41,993 nt of DNA from Sphingopyxis sp. LK2115 (GCF_014595975.1 NZ_JABWGQ010000008.1:1-41993), one strand, 5' to 3'. Positions 16,871-25,985 are shown, counted from the stretch's first letter. Made by a program: numbers and translations. Notes: generated from the sequence alone by a model not told the origin.

Positions 16871-18268
16871 ATGGCTGATACCAAATACGACCTCATCGTG
16901 CTCGGCTCGGGCCCGGGCGGCTATGTCGCGGCGATCCGTGCGGCGCAGCTCGGCATGAAAACCGCAATTGTCGAGCGCGAGAATCTGGGTGGCATCTGCC
17001 TCAACTGGGGCTGCATCCCGACCAAGGCGCTGCTGCGCTCGGCCGAAATCTATCATTATATGCAGCATGCCGGCGCCTATGGGCTGAAAGCCGCCGAGAT
17101 CAGCGCCGACATCGACGCTGTGGTCAAGCGCTCGCGCGGCGTCGCAAAGCAGCTCAATCAGGGCGTCGCGCACCTGATGAAGAAGCACAAGATCAGCGTT
17201 CATATGGGCGAGGGCAAGCTGACCGCGCCGGGGAAGCTGGAGGTCAAGGGCGAGAAGGGCACCGAAGCCCTGACCGCCAGGAACATCATCGTCGCAACCG
17301 GCGCGCGCGCGCGCGACCTGCCCTTTGCGCCCGCCGACGGCAAACGCATCTGGACCTATCGTCACGCGCTTGTGCCGCCCGAAATGCCCAAGAAGCTGCT
17401 CGTCATCGGATCGGGCGCGATCGGGATCGAGTTTGCGAGCTTTTACAGCGATATGGGCGCCGAAGTTACGGTGGTCGAGATGCTCGACCGGCTTGTTCCC
17501 GTCGAGGATGCCGATATTTCGGCCTTCCTTGAAAAACAGCTCAAGAAGCAGGGCATGACGATCCATACCGGGGCCGGGGTCGAGGAGCTGAAGACAACCG
17601 CCACCGGCATTACCGCGAAGATCAAGGGCAAGGACGGCAAGACCCAAAGCGCCGAGTTCAGCCACGCGATCGTTGCGATCGGCATCGTCCCGAACACCGA
17701 GAATATCGGGCTGGAGGCGCTTGGCGTCAAAACGACGAAGGGCCATATCGACACCGACGCGATGTGCCGCACCAATGTCCCCGGCATCTGGGCGATCGGC
17801 GACGTCACCGCGCCGCCGTGGCTTGCGCACAAGGCGATGCACGAATCGATCATCGCGGTGGAGGCGATCGCGGGCAATCACCCGCACGCGATGGACGTAC
17901 GCAACATTCCCGGCTGCACCTATTGCCGACCGCAGATCGCCAGCGTCGGCCTGACCGAGGCGAAGGCGAAGGAGCTGGGTTATGAGGTGAAGGTCGGCAC
18001 CTTCCCCTTCATCGGCAATGGCAAGGCGATTGCGCTGGGCGAGGCGGAAGGTTTCACCAAGACCGTGTTCGATGCGAAGACCGGCGAACTGCTGGGTGCG
18101 CACATGATCGGCGCCGAGGTCACCGAGCTGATCCAGGGCTATACCATCGGCAAGACCGCCGAACTGGTCGAGGATGACTTCATCGGCACCGTCTTTCCGC
18201 ATCCGACGCTCAGCGAAACGATGCACGAAGGGGTGCTCGCGGCGTTCGGGCGGCCGCTGCATATCTGA
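16871..18268 (+). CDS. lpd: Dihydrolipoamide dehydrogenase (E3)
   Basis: 465-aa FAD-dependent oxidoreductase that reoxidises dihydrolipoamide in the 2-oxoacid dehydrogenase complexes. FAD-binding GSGPGGYVAAIRAAQLG at the N-terminus, redox disulfide GGICLNWGCIPTKALL (CX4C), NAD-binding GSGAIGIEFASFY, WAIGDVTAPPWLAHKA, and the dimer-interface catalytic HPTLSETMHE at the C-terminus. ATG 16871 with AAGGAG just upstream is chosen over the ATG 15 bp earlier. Adjacency to pdhC suggests it serves the pyruvate complex. Confidence 0.96.
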   Translation: MADTKYDLIVLGSGPGGYVAAIRAAQLGMKTAIVERENLGGICLNWGCIPTKALLRSAEIYHYMQHAGAYGLKAAEISADIDAVVKRSRGVAKQLNQGVAHLMKKHKISVHMGEGKLTAPGKLEVKGEKGTEALTARNIIVATGARARDLPFAPADGKRIWTYRHALVPPEMPKKLLVIGSGAIGIEFASFYSDMGAEVTVVEMLDRLVPVEDADISAFLEKQLKKQGMTIHTGAGVEELKTTATGITAKIKGKDGKTQSAEFSHAIVAIGIVPNTENIGLEALGVKTTKGHIDTDAMCRTNVPGIWAIGDVTAPPWLAHKAMHESIIAVEAIAGNHPHAMDVRNIPGCTYCRPQIASVGLTEAKAKELGYEVKVGTFPFIGNGKAIALGEAEGFTKTVFDAKTGELLGAHMIGAEVTELIQGYTIGKTAELVEDDFIGTVFPHPTLSETMHEGVLAAFGRPLHI

Positions 18269-18357
18269 GCGTCGTGCGCGTCCGCAATTTTTCCGCTGTC
18301 CTAATCGGTTCGCCTTTGCCATCTAGGCAAAGGGCATCAGCAAGGGACGGCCGCGAT

Positions 18358-19692
18358 ATGCAATTGAGCGTGAAACTGCACAGTTTTCTGGGGATCATGG
18401 GAATTGCCAGCATCGCGCTTGTGGGCGCGGCGAGCACGGGCGCCGCGGCGCAGGAAGCGGTGTCGCAGACGGTCATCACCGCGGCGCGCTACGTCGATGT
18501 GCTGAGCGGGAAGGCCGTCGAGCATCCCGCAATCTTCGTCGGTGCCGACGGCCGCATCACCGGCATCGCTGATGCGCGCACCGTGCGCTGGGGCAGCGAC
18601 GTCAAACATATCGACCTGGGCGGCAAGACGTTGCTCCCCGGCCTCATCGACATGCACGTTCACCTCGACGGCCCCGCCGACATCGGCGGTTATCGCGGGC
18701 TGGAGTTTACCGATAGCTTTTGGGGCATGACCGCGGTCAAGAACGCGAACGACATGCTGAACGCCGGTTTCACCACCGTGCGCAATGTCGGGTCGTCCGA
18801 CCGCAACGACATCGGGCTGAAGCAGGCGATCGATTCGGGCTATGCCACCGGGCCGCGGATCGTGCCCGCGGGCTATGCGCTGGGTGCAACCGGCGGCCAT
18901 TGCGACAGCACCTTTCTGCCGCCCAGCCTGGAGAAGAAGGACGGCAAGGAGGAAGGGATCGGGGATACGCCCGACGAGCTGCGTTACCAGGTGCGCCGCC
19001 AGCGCAAATATGGCGCCGAGGTCATCAAGGTGTGCGCGACCGGCGGCGTCTTTTCGCGCAACACCGAGCCGGGCCAGTTGCAGGTGCCCGAAAACGAGCT
19101 GCGCGCGATCGCCGATGAGGCGCACCAATGGGGGCTGCGCGTTGCGGCACACGCGCATGGCGCAGCGGGCATTCGCGCCGCGATCGCAGCGGGCATCGAC
19201 ACGATCGAACATGCCAGCCTGGTCGATGACGAGGGCATCCGCATGGCGGTTGCCCGCCGGCAGCCCGTGTGGTTCGCGATGGACATATACAACACCGAAT
19301 ATACGCAGGCCGAAGGCGCGAAGAATGGCGTGCTGGAGGATAATCTGCGCAAGGATCGCGAGATCGCGCAGATCCAGCGCGACAATTTCCGCAAGGCGCA
19401 CCGAGCAGGGGTGCGGATGGTGTTCGCGTCGGACGCGGGAGTGATGCCGCACGGCGACGTCGGCAAACAGTTCCGCGTGATGGTCGAATATGGGATGACG
19501 CCGATGCAGGCGATTCAGGCCGCGACGAAGAACGCGGCCGAAGCGTTGGGGCGCGAAAAGGACGTCGGCGCGATTGCGGTGGGGCGCTATGCCGACATTG
19601 TTGCCGTTGATGGCGACCCGCTCGCGAATGTCCGCGAGTTGGAAAGCGTCGATGCCGTGGTGAAGGGCGGGGTGCTGGTCAAGGGGGAGTAA
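18358..19692 (+). CDS. Exported amidohydrolase-superfamily enzyme (Zn carboxypeptidase/prolidase-like)
   Basis: 444-aa amidohydrolase with a signal peptide (hydrophobic FLGIMGIASIALVGAAS, cleavage near GAAA-Q), so probably periplasmic. Metal ligands are visible: HVH at 100-102 (IDMHVHLDG), a candidate carboxylated Lys224 (EVIKVCATGG), HAHG at 265-267, EHAS near 285, and FASDAGVMPHGD with the catalytic Asp. The pattern resembles the Xaa-Pro/Xaa-Arg dipeptidase group described from Caulobacter, but imidazolonepropionase-like and mycotoxin-hydrolase relatives share it, so the substrate is open. ATG 18358 begins the signal peptide; the frame from 18274 adds an implausible leader. Confidence 0.87.
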   Translation: MQLSVKLHSFLGIMGIASIALVGAASTGAAAQEAVSQTVITAARYVDVLSGKAVEHPAIFVGADGRITGIADARTVRWGSDVKHIDLGGKTLLPGLIDMHVHLDGPADIGGYRGLEFTDSFWGMTAVKNANDMLNAGFTTVRNVGSSDRNDIGLKQAIDSGYATGPRIVPAGYALGATGGHCDSTFLPPSLEKKDGKEEGIGDTPDELRYQVRRQRKYGAEVIKVCATGGVFSRNTEPGQLQVPENELRAIADEAHQWGLRVAAHAHGAAGIRAAIAAGIDTIEHASLVDDEGIRMAVARRQPVWFAMDIYNTEYTQAEGAKNGVLEDNLRKDREIAQIQRDNFRKAHRAGVRMVFASDAGVMPHGDVGKQFRVMVEYGMTPMQAIQAATKNAAEALGREKDVGAIAVGRYADIVAVDGDPLANVRELESVDAVVKGGVLVKGE

Positions 19693-19768
19693 CGCCGCCC
19701 TAACGACCGTTCGTGCGGAGCTTGGCGCAGCACCGTTCTTCGTCAAGCGACGCCAAGGGCAGGAGCGG

Positions 19769-19790
19769 CCCTTTGACAAGCTCAGGGCGG
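19769..19790. repeat. Single copy of the TTTGACAAGCTCAGGGC repeat
   Basis: CCCTTTGACAAGCTCAGGGC sits between the convergent amidohydrolase and phosphatase genes and matches the right arm of the element inside pdhC with one change. No left arm was found nearby. It accounts for part of the 120-bp gap. Confidence 0.6.
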
Positions 19791-19812
19791 ACGCTTTTTG
19801 TTTCGACCTCAG

Positions 19813-20598
19813 CTACACCACCAACCGGTCAAGCAAAGCCTCGCGCATCGCCGGCGTGAAGTTCAGCACGGCTTCGGCATAGCTCGGCACGTCGCCATGA
19901 TCGCGGCGCACGGTGGCGAGTGCGGCGTCGAGATAGGCGGGGTTGACCGACATCAGCGCGCGGATCGCATCGTCGCGGATTTCGGCGCCATAGCGCGACC
20001 GGATATGCGCCGCGCCCTGTGCAATCCGCTCCTCTATCTTGCCTGCGGTGTTGGTGAGCAGATAATCGTGCATCAGATCGTCCTCATGCACGCCGAGCAG
20101 CCGGTGCACGATCGCGACCGCAAAGCCCGTGCGGTCCTTGCCCGCGACGCAGTGGACGAGGCTGGGCGCGTCATATTCGGCGAGCGCCGCAAGATAGAGC
20201 CGCAGCGTCGCGACGAGCGCGGGGCGATAGGGCATGGCGGCATAGGTGTCGATCATCCGCGCGCGCGCCGTTTCGACATCGATCGCCCCCCCCGCCGCCT
20301 GAAGGTGCGGTGCAAGGCCCGCCGTCACGCCGCCTGCAAAGAGCACCCGCGCCGAAAAATTGTCCGACCGGCGACACGGGTGCATCGCGCGTTCGTCGTC
20401 GCCGCGCAGGTCGATGACTGTTTCGATCCCCAACTGGTCGAGCATCGCCAGATCGTCGTCGGTCGCGGCTTCATGGTGCGCCGACCGCCACAACATCGCA
20501 TCGCGCAGCCGTCCGCCGCCTTCGACCGCATAGCCGCCATAATCGCGGAAATTATGGATGCCGGACAAGGGCAGGACGCGCTCGGCGAGCATGGTCAT
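19813..20598 (-). CDS. Tyrosine-protein phosphatase-like protein
   Basis: 261-aa protein of the bacterial tyrosine/lipid phosphatase group (Y_phosphatase3-like, similar in plan to mycobacterial PtpB). The P-loop HCVAGKDRTG (Cys150, Arg156) fits HCX5R. Other family marks are NFRDYGGY near residue 16 and VIDLRGDDE near 61, whose Asp/Glu may help catalysis. No signal peptide. The start overlaps the crotonase stop (ATGA, 20595-20598), so the two are co-translated, although no functional link is known. Confidence 0.87.
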   Translation of the reverse strand: MTMLAERVLPLSGIHNFRDYGGYAVEGGGRLRDAMLWRSAHHEAATDDDLAMLDQLGIETVIDLRGDDERAMHPCRRSDNFSARVLFAGGVTAGLAPHLQAAGGAIDVETARARMIDTYAAMPYRPALVATLRLYLAALAEYDAPSLVHCVAGKDRTGFAVAIVHRLLGVHEDDLMHDYLLTNTAGKIEERIAQGAAHIRSRYGAEIRDDAIRALMSVNPAYLDAALATVRRDHGDVPSYAEAVLNFTPAMREALLDRLVV

Positions 20599-21404
20599 TC
20601 TCCTGTGAACACGGGGGACCGCTTTTCGACGAACGCATTGATCGCCTCGCGGTTATCCGCGGTTTCGTGGACGATCGCCTGATAGGCCGCGCTCAGTTCC
20701 AAAATATCGCTCATCCGGCTGTGCTGCGCTTCACGCAGCAATCGCTTCGTCAGGCGCAACGCCCGCGGCGGGTTGCAGACGATCCGATCGGCAATGGCGA
20801 TCGCGCGGTCCAGCAGCTCCGCATCGGGCACGACGTCGGTGACCAGACCATATTCCTTTGCCTGGGCCGCGTCAAAGCGGTCGCCGGTCAGGAACAGTTC
20901 GGCGGCGCGCGGGTAACCCAGCACCTTTTGGAGCAGCCAGGCGCCGCCGTCGCCGGGGACGATGCCGACCTTGATGAAGCTGCATGCGAACTTCGCGCTT
21001 TCGGCCGCAATGCGGATGTCGCAGGTGCAGGCAAGATCGCAACCAAGACCGATCGCGTGGCCGTTGACCGCGGCGATCATCGGCACCTCGCAATCCATCA
21101 GCGCGCGGATCACCGCCTGCACCCCCTTGCGGTAATTGGCGCGCGTCGAGTCGGGCTGGTCGAGCACGCCGATGCCGGTGCGGTCCTGCATCCCCTTCAG
21201 GTTGCCGCCGGCGCTGAACGCCTTGCCCCTGCCAGTCAGAATGATCGCGCTGACGCTGCGGTCGTCACCCAGTTCCCGCAGCGTGTCGATAATGTCCCGG
21301 CAATCCTCGTGCGTGCCGATCGCGTTCATGCTTTCGGGCTTGTTCATGGTCAGGATCGCGATCCTGCCCCGCCGCTCGACACTCAGAAACTCGCCCATCG
21401 CCAA
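20595..21404 (-). CDS. Crotonase-superfamily protein (enoyl-CoA hydratase/isomerase-like)
   Basis: 269-aa cytosolic CoA-ester enzyme. The oxyanion-hole segments are present: GKAFSAGGNLKGMQ and NGHAIGLGCDLACTCDIRIA. The two Glu residues of classical enoyl-CoA hydratase are not conserved: GCELA is GCDLA here, and the QPE position reads CSF within FACSFIKVGIVPGDGG. A downstream Asp (PGDGG) is kept, as in isomerase-like members. So the fold is certain, but hydratase activity is not. The start may be the second Met (21398). It is divergent from the acyl-CoA dehydrogenase pair by 45 bp and probably belongs to the same pathway. Confidence 0.87.
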   Translation of the reverse strand: MAMGEFLSVERRGRIAILTMNKPESMNAIGTHEDCRDIIDTLRELGDDRSVSAIILTGRGKAFSAGGNLKGMQDRTGIGVLDQPDSTRANYRKGVQAVIRALMDCEVPMIAAVNGHAIGLGCDLACTCDIRIAAESAKFACSFIKVGIVPGDGGAWLLQKVLGYPRAAELFLTGDRFDAAQAKEYGLVTDVVPDAELLDRAIAIADRIVCNPPRALRLTKRLLREAQHSRMSDILELSAAYQAIVHETADNREAINAFVEKRSPVFTGE

Positions 21405-21431
21405 TTATCCTTTGCTGCTTCCGAAAAGCTA

Positions 21432-21455
21432 TTGCATGGCTGGCGCGACATGCAA
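21432..21455. promoter_or_regulatory. Inverted repeat TTGCATG-N10-CATGCAA over the acyl-CoA dehydrogenase start
   Basis: Perfect 7-bp arms at 21432-21438 and 21449-21455 lie in the short gap between the divergent crotonase and acyl-CoA dehydrogenase genes; the right arm contains the start codon at 21450. The size and symmetry suit a dimeric TetR- or GntR-like repressor, but no such gene is adjacent. Confidence 0.4.
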
Positions 21456-22589
21456 GGCTTTGCGCTCTATCCCTTCGATCCGCCCGGCGATGTGGCCGCG
21501 CTGCGCGGCGAACTGCGCGGCTGGCTGGCGGCGAACCAGCCGACGGGCGACATCGTTGCCCGCGCGAATTGCTGGGCGAGTTTCGATCCCGATTTCAGCC
21601 GCGCGCTGGGCGGGGCGGGCTATATCGGGATGACGCTGCCGTCGCGCTATGGCGGCGGCGACCGGCATCCGCTCGAACGCTATGTGGTGATCGAGGAACT
21701 GCTCGCGGCGGGCGCGCCGGTCGGGGCGCACTGGATCGCCGATCGCCAGACGGGGCCGCTGATCCTGCGCTATGGCAGCGAGGAGCAGCGGCAGCGCTAT
21801 CTGCCGGGGATCGCGCGGGGCGAGCTTTATGCCTGCATCGGACTGTCCGAACCCGGCGCGGGGTCGGATCTGGCGGCGGTGCGAACGGCGGCGCGCGAGA
21901 CCGCCGACGGCTGGCGGATCAACGGCCAGAAGATATGGACCACCGGCGCGCATCTGTCGCACATCATGCTGGCGCTGGTGCGCACCGAGGAGGGGAGCGA
22001 ACGAAATGCGGGCCTGAGCCAGTTGCTGATCGACCTCGACACCCCCGGCATCACGATCCGCCCGATCATCGACATGGCGGGGCGCCATGATTTCAACGAG
22101 GTTTTTTTCGACGATGTGCTCGTCCCGCACGGCGCGCTTGTCGGGGAACGCGGGCAGGGGTGGAAACAGGTTACCGCCGAACTCGGCCTGGAACGGTCGG
22201 GACCGGAGCGTTACCTGTCGAGCCATGCCCTGCTCGTCGCGCTGATCGACGCGGCGGGGCCTGATCCCGCCCCGCCGGTGGCCGCGCTGATCGGGGAACT
22301 CAGCGCCGAGTTGTGGACGCTGCGCCAGCTGTCGATGTCGACCGCGGCCAAGCTGGCGGCGGGTGAGGATCCGATGGTCGAGGCGTCGGTGGTCAAGGAA
22401 CTGGGCAATGCGTTCGAGCAGGACATGCCACGCCGGGTGCAGGCGATCGTCGATTGCCCGTGGGACGATGCAAGCGATCTTGGCCGGTTGCTCCGTGCCT
22501 TGCTGATCGCATCGCCCAGTTTTTCGCTGCGCGGCGGGACGCGCGAAGTGATCCGCGGGATCATCGCCCGCGGACTGGGCCTCAGATGA
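21450..22589 (+). CDS. Acyl-CoA dehydrogenase, larger subunit of a coupled pair
   Basis: 379-aa flavoprotein of the acyl-CoA dehydrogenase family, which introduces a double bond into acyl-CoA thioesters. N-terminal helical domain (GYIGMTLPSRYGGGDRHPLE), FAD/substrate beta domain (ACIGLSEPGAGSDLAAVRT, GQKIWTTGAHLSHIM, FFDDVLVPHGALVGE), and C-terminal helical domain ending SFSLRGGTREVIRGIIARG, which matches RGGTxEIxRNIIAE. ATG 21450 (MQGFALYPF) is used; upstream codons of this frame overlap the crotonase on the other strand. It overlaps the next gene by 4 bp (ATGA), typical of paired dehydrogenases that form heteromers. Confidence 0.9.
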   Translation: MQGFALYPFDPPGDVAALRGELRGWLAANQPTGDIVARANCWASFDPDFSRALGGAGYIGMTLPSRYGGGDRHPLERYVVIEELLAAGAPVGAHWIADRQTGPLILRYGSEEQRQRYLPGIARGELYACIGLSEPGAGSDLAAVRTAARETADGWRINGQKIWTTGAHLSHIMLALVRTEEGSERNAGLSQLLIDLDTPGITIRPIIDMAGRHDFNEVFFDDVLVPHGALVGERGQGWKQVTAELGLERSGPERYLSSHALLVALIDAAGPDPAPPVAALIGELSAELWTLRQLSMSTAAKLAAGEDPMVEASVVKELGNAFEQDMPRRVQAIVDCPWDDASDLGRLLRALLIASPSFSLRGGTREVIRGIIARGLGLR

Positions 22590-23302
22590 GCGCGGCGCGC
22601 GAAATGCTGTGCGACACCGCGCGGGCGGCGTTTGCCGAGGCGGCGACCGCGGGGATGACGCCGGTCGAGGAGGCTGGCTTTGCCCTGCTGCTGGTGCCGG
22701 AGGGCGAGGGCGGTTTCGGCGGCGATTGGGGCGACGTCAATGCCGTATTGCAGATCGCGGGGGCGATGGTGCCCGACCTGCCGATCGCCGCACGGATCGC
22801 CCCCGAAGGCTTGCAAGCCGCCGCGACGATCAGCCTGATGGCGGGCGCGATGGGAGCGGCGCTGGCGTTGTCGATCGAGCATGTGAACACGCGCCAGCAG
22901 TTCGGGCGACCGCTGGGCAAGTTTCAGGCGGTGCAGCAATCGCTTGCCGTCATGGCGTGCGAGGTGCGTGCGGTGGAGGCGGCGGCAGCGGCACTGGCGG
23001 CGCGGCTCGACGTTGTCGGGCGTGATCCCGTGGCCGCTGATTTCGAGATCGCGGCGGCCAAACTCCGTGCAAACCGGGCGGTCGGTGTCGTGACGTCGAT
23101 CGCGCATCAGGTGCATGGCGCGATCGGCTTTACCCGCGAATATGCGCTGAACCGGGTGACCATCCCGCTGATGCGCTGGCGCGGGGAGCATGGCAACGAC
23201 GCCCATTGGGCGGCGCGGCTGGGCCGGCAGGTGGCAGGGTTGGGCGGTCAGGGGTTATGGGCGGCCATGACGGAACGGTCGGACAAGAACCGGATGCTTT
23301 GA
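22586..23302 (+). CDS. Short acyl-CoA dehydrogenase-like protein lacking the middle beta domain
   Basis: Only 238 aa against about 350-400 for the family. The first ~75 residues resemble the N-terminal helical domain (FAEAATAGMTPVEEAGFALL). The sequence then jumps straight to the C-terminal four-helix domain (AGAMGAALALSIEHVNTRQQ, then FGRPLGKFQAVQQSLA), with QVHGAIGFTREYALNRVT near the end. The intervening FAD/substrate beta-barrel, normally about 100 residues with SEPxAGSD and W(I)T motifs, is absent. The frame is intact and the gene is ATGA-coupled to the full-length partner, so it is more likely a reduced partner subunit than a decaying gene. Start ATG 22586. Confidence 0.82.
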   Translation: MSAAREMLCDTARAAFAEAATAGMTPVEEAGFALLLVPEGEGGFGGDWGDVNAVLQIAGAMVPDLPIAARIAPEGLQAAATISLMAGAMGAALALSIEHVNTRQQFGRPLGKFQAVQQSLAVMACEVRAVEAAAAALAARLDVVGRDPVAADFEIAAAKLRANRAVGVVTSIAHQVHGAIGFTREYALNRVTIPLMRWRGEHGNDAHWAARLGRQVAGLGGQGLWAAMTERSDKNRML

Positions 23303-23378
23303 TCGGGAAGCGCTGGGCTTTCGCACAGGCGGGAACCGATCACCCGTTCGCGCCATCGGGAGCCAGCGGACGATGGGG

Positions 23379-23394
23379 CCCCGCCTTCGCGGGG
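23379..23394. repeat. CCCCGC-CTTC-GCGGGG stem-loop between convergent genes
   Basis: Perfect 6-bp stem in the 105-bp gap between the short acyl-CoA dehydrogenase and the CoA transferase. The flanking TGGGGC...GATG matches the common GCCCCCGCCTTCGCGGGGGC-type genomic repeat (from memory). It could serve as a stop for both converging transcripts, but it has no T-tract. Confidence 0.55.
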
Positions 23395-23407
23395 ATGCCG
23401 CGGCCCT

Positions 23408-24538
23408 TTACTTTACCGCGCCGCTGTCGCGCAGCGCCGCGATCCGGCCCGCGTCATAACCAAGCGCCGCCAGCACCGCATCGCCATCGGCCCCAACCGC
23501 GGGAGCGGGGCGCGGCGTGTCGTTGACCGTGACCGAATAGCGCGGCGCCGGGGCAGGCTGGATTGCGCCGCCGATTTCCACGAAGGTCGCACGCGCGACA
23601 TTGTGCGGATGCCGCGGCGCCTCGTCGAGCGAGAGGACGGGGGCGAAGCAGATGTCGGTCATCTCCATGATCGCGCACCATTGGTCGCGGGTTCTGGTCG
23701 CGAACAGCGCGGTGAGCTTGTCCTTGAGCAGTCCCCATTTCGACGGATCGAGTTGGGCGTCGAAATCGGGGTCGGCGTCGAGGCCGGTCTTTTCGCGGAG
23801 CAGGGCATAAAATTGCGGCTCGATCGACCCGATCGAGATGAACTTGCCATCTGCGCACACATAGGTGTCGTAGAAATGGGCGCCGCCATCGAGCATGTTG
23901 ACCCCGGCCTCGTCCTTCAGCCGCCCCATCGCCTTGAAGCCCCATGTCATGCCCGCGAGCAGCGCCGACCCGTCGGTCATCGCGCAGTCGATCACCTGTC
24001 CCTCGCCCGTCCGCGCCGCGTGGAGCAGCGCGCTGGTCATGCCGAACGCCAGCATCATGCCGCCACCGCCGAAATCGCCGACATAATTGACCGGCGGCAC
24101 AGGCTTTTCGCCCGCGCGCCCTATGCCGTGGAGGACACCCGACAGCGCGATATAGTTGATGTCGTGCCCGGCGGCCTGCGAATAGGGACCATATTGACCC
24201 CAGCCGGTCATGCGGCCGTAAACGAGCCGGGGATTGTCGGCGAGCAGCACGTCGGGACCAAGGCCAAGGCGCTCCATCACGCCGGGGCGATAGCCTTCGA
24301 TGATCGCATCGGCACCGCGGCACAGATCGCGCGCGACCTGCACCGCATCGGGGTTCTTCATGTCGAGCGCGATCGAGGTGCGGTTCCGCGACAGCGGGTC
24401 GCGCGGGTCGAGAAAGCCGCCGGGCCGGTCGATGCGGATCAATTCGGCGCCATGGTCGGCGAGCATCATCGCGCAGAAGGGGCCGGGGCCGATCCCGGCG
24501 AACTCGATGATCTTGATGCCGCTCAACGGACCCGTCAT
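23408..24538 (-). CDS. CaiB/BaiF family CoA transferase, alpha-methylacyl-CoA racemase type
   Basis: 376-aa family III CoA-transferase-fold protein. The N-terminus [20 protein letters not shown] and the central blocks [13 protein letters not shown] and [17 protein letters not shown] are those of alpha-methylacyl-CoA racemase, which inverts the 2-methyl centre of branched acyl-CoAs. The His of GHDINY and the Asp of VGDFGGGG correspond to its acid/base pair. ATG 24538 has a GGAG Shine-Dalgarno; the frame to 24673 runs into the neighbouring gene. In context it would prepare a branched side chain for dehydrogenation by the adjacent acyl-CoA dehydrogenases (inference). Confidence 0.88.
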   Translation of the reverse strand: MTGPLSGIKIIEFAGIGPGPFCAMMLADHGAELIRIDRPGGFLDPRDPLSRNRTSIALDMKNPDAVQVARDLCRGADAIIEGYRPGVMERLGLGPDVLLADNPRLVYGRMTGWGQYGPYSQAAGHDINYIALSGVLHGIGRAGEKPVPPVNYVGDFGGGGMMLAFGMTSALLHAARTGEGQVIDCAMTDGSALLAGMTWGFKAMGRLKDEAGVNMLDGGAHFYDTYVCADGKFISIGSIEPQFYALLREKTGLDADPDFDAQLDPSKWGLLKDKLTALFATRTRDQWCAIMEMTDICFAPVLSLDEAPRHPHNVARATFVEIGGAIQPAPAPRYSVTVNDTPRPAPAVGADGDAVLAALGYDAGRIAALRDSGAVK

Positions 24539-24648
24539 ATCCAACTCCTCTTGTTCCCATTTTCCCGGTGCGCCTCGCGCGTTTGCCCCGGCCTTGTCAT
24601 ATTTGCGCCCTAGGGCACACCAAATCAAAAATCTGCAAGGACGCCGCC

Positions 24649-24731
24649 ATGCTCGATCGCCGCAGTTTTGCACTTGCCGCTCTCGCCTTCGGGGGCTGGC
24701 GATCCAGTCGCGCGCGACCGAGAAAGGGCTG
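24649..24731 (+). other. Out-of-frame Tat-like signal sequence of the PhoX-like gene (probable frameshift at 24691-24695)
   Basis: ATG 24649 opens a short frame reading [16 protein letters not shown], a twin-arginine-like leader, which then stops after about 27 codons. One additional G in the G5 run at 24691-24695 would join it exactly to the long frame that continues as [12 protein letters not shown] and on to MPTAPGYG. PhoX/DUF839 proteins are normally Tat-exported, so this leader most likely belongs to the downstream gene. A real frameshift, a slippage-controlled start or an assembly error are all possible. Confidence 0.7.
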
Positions 24732-25985
24732 ATGCCGACGGCGCCGGGCTATGGCCCGTTGCAGCCCGATCCCGCCGGGCTGATCGACCTGCCGCCGGGC
24801 TTTTCCTATCGCGTCATTTCCTCGCTGGGCGAGGCGATGAGCGATGGGCATCGCGTTCCCGACCGCGCCGACGGCATGGGCTGTTTCCAGCTGGACGGCG
24901 GCCGGATTGCGCTGGTGCGCAATCACGAACTTCAGCCGCGACACGGCAAGGATGGGCCGTTCGGCAAGGATGCGACGCTGCCCGCGGAAGCCTTCGACAG
25001 CCGCGCGGGCGCGGCGCTGCCGGGCGGAACGACAACGCTGCTGCTCGATCCCGACAGCCTGGTCGTGGAGAAACAATATCTGAGCCTGGTCGGCACGATC
25101 CGCAACTGCGCGGGCGGCATCACGCCGTGGAACAGCTGGCTGACGTGCGAGGAAAGCGTCGATGGCCCCGATCAGGGTGTCGGGCAGCCGCACGGCTGGA
25201 TTTTCGACGTGCCCGCCGATGCCGGAAAGCTGGTGAAGGCCGAGCCGCTCAAAGCCATGGGGCGCTTCGTCCGCGAAGCAGCGGCGGTCGATCCGCGCAC
25301 GGGCATCGTCTATATGACCGAGGACCGCGACGACAGCCTCTTCTATCGCTTCATCCCCGACGTGCCGGGATCGCTCCAGCGCGGCGGCCGCTTGCAGGCG
25401 CTGGCCTTTCACGACGAGTCGATCCGCGACAGCCGCAACTGGGGCGAACGCCGCATCGCTCCGGGAAGCTGGCTTTTCGTGCGCTGGATCGACCTTGACG
25501 ACCCCGAAAGCCCCGCCGACGACCTGCGGCATCGCGGCGCCAGACAGGGCGCGGCGATCTTCGCACGCGGCGAGGGCATCCATTGGGGCGCCGACGAGCT
25601 TTATTTCACCTGCACGTCGGGCGGCGCCGCGAAAGAGGGGCAGATCATGCGCTACCGGCCCTCGCGGCACGAGGGGGCGGACCGCGAACGCACGGTTCCC
25701 GGCCGAATGCAGCTGTTCCTCGAATCGACCGATCCTGCCCATTACAGCTTTGGCGACAATCTGACGGTCGCGCCCAACGGCCATCTGATCGTGTGCGAGG
25801 ACCAGTATCTCGATACGGTCGACAATCATCTGCGCGGCGTCACTCCCTTTGGCGAAGTCTATCCCTTTGCCCGGATCCGGGTTCAGACCGAACCGGCGGG
25901 CGTCTGTTTTTCGCCCGACGGCAAGACGATGTTCGTCAATCTTTACAGTCCGACCAAAACGCTCGCGATCCGCGGTCCCTTTTGA
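24732..25985 (+). CDS. PhoX/DUF839-family protein (beta-propeller phosphatase-like)
   Basis: 417 aa from the first in-frame ATG (24732). It matches the DUF839/PhoX family: [20 protein letters not shown] at the N-terminus, [51 protein letters not shown], and PDNLTVAP-like [18 protein letters not shown]. PhoX proteins are Ca2+- and Fe-dependent alkaline phosphatases with a six-bladed propeller, while many DUF839 members have no known activity. The NCAGG segment aligns with the PhoX motif holding its iron-ligating Cys. Its Tat-like leader is out of frame upstream, so as written this protein would stay in the cytoplasm. Divergent from the CoA transferase. Confidence 0.82.
   Translation: MPTAPGYGPLQPDPAGLIDLPPGFSYRVISSLGEAMSDGHRVPDRADGMGCFQLDGGRIALVRNHELQPRHGKDGPFGKDATLPAEAFDSRAGAALPGGTTTLLLDPDSLVVEKQYLSLVGTIRNCAGGITPWNSWLTCEESVDGPDQGVGQPHGWIFDVPADAGKLVKAEPLKAMGRFVREAAAVDPRTGIVYMTEDRDDSLFYRFIPDVPGSLQRGGRLQALAFHDESIRDSRNWGERRIAPGSWLFVRWIDLDDPESPADDLRHRGARQGAAIFARGEGIHWGADELYFTCTSGGAAKEGQIMRYRPSRHEGADRERTVPGRMQLFLESTDPAHYSFGDNLTVAPNGHLIVCEDQYLDTVDNHLRGVTPFGEVYPFARIRVQTEPAGVCFSPDGKTMFVNLYSPTKTLAIRGPF

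Noticed and set aside
16769..18322. 517-aa minus-strand frame over lpd
   Set aside because: Shadow of lpd, which has all catalytic motifs; no domain content.
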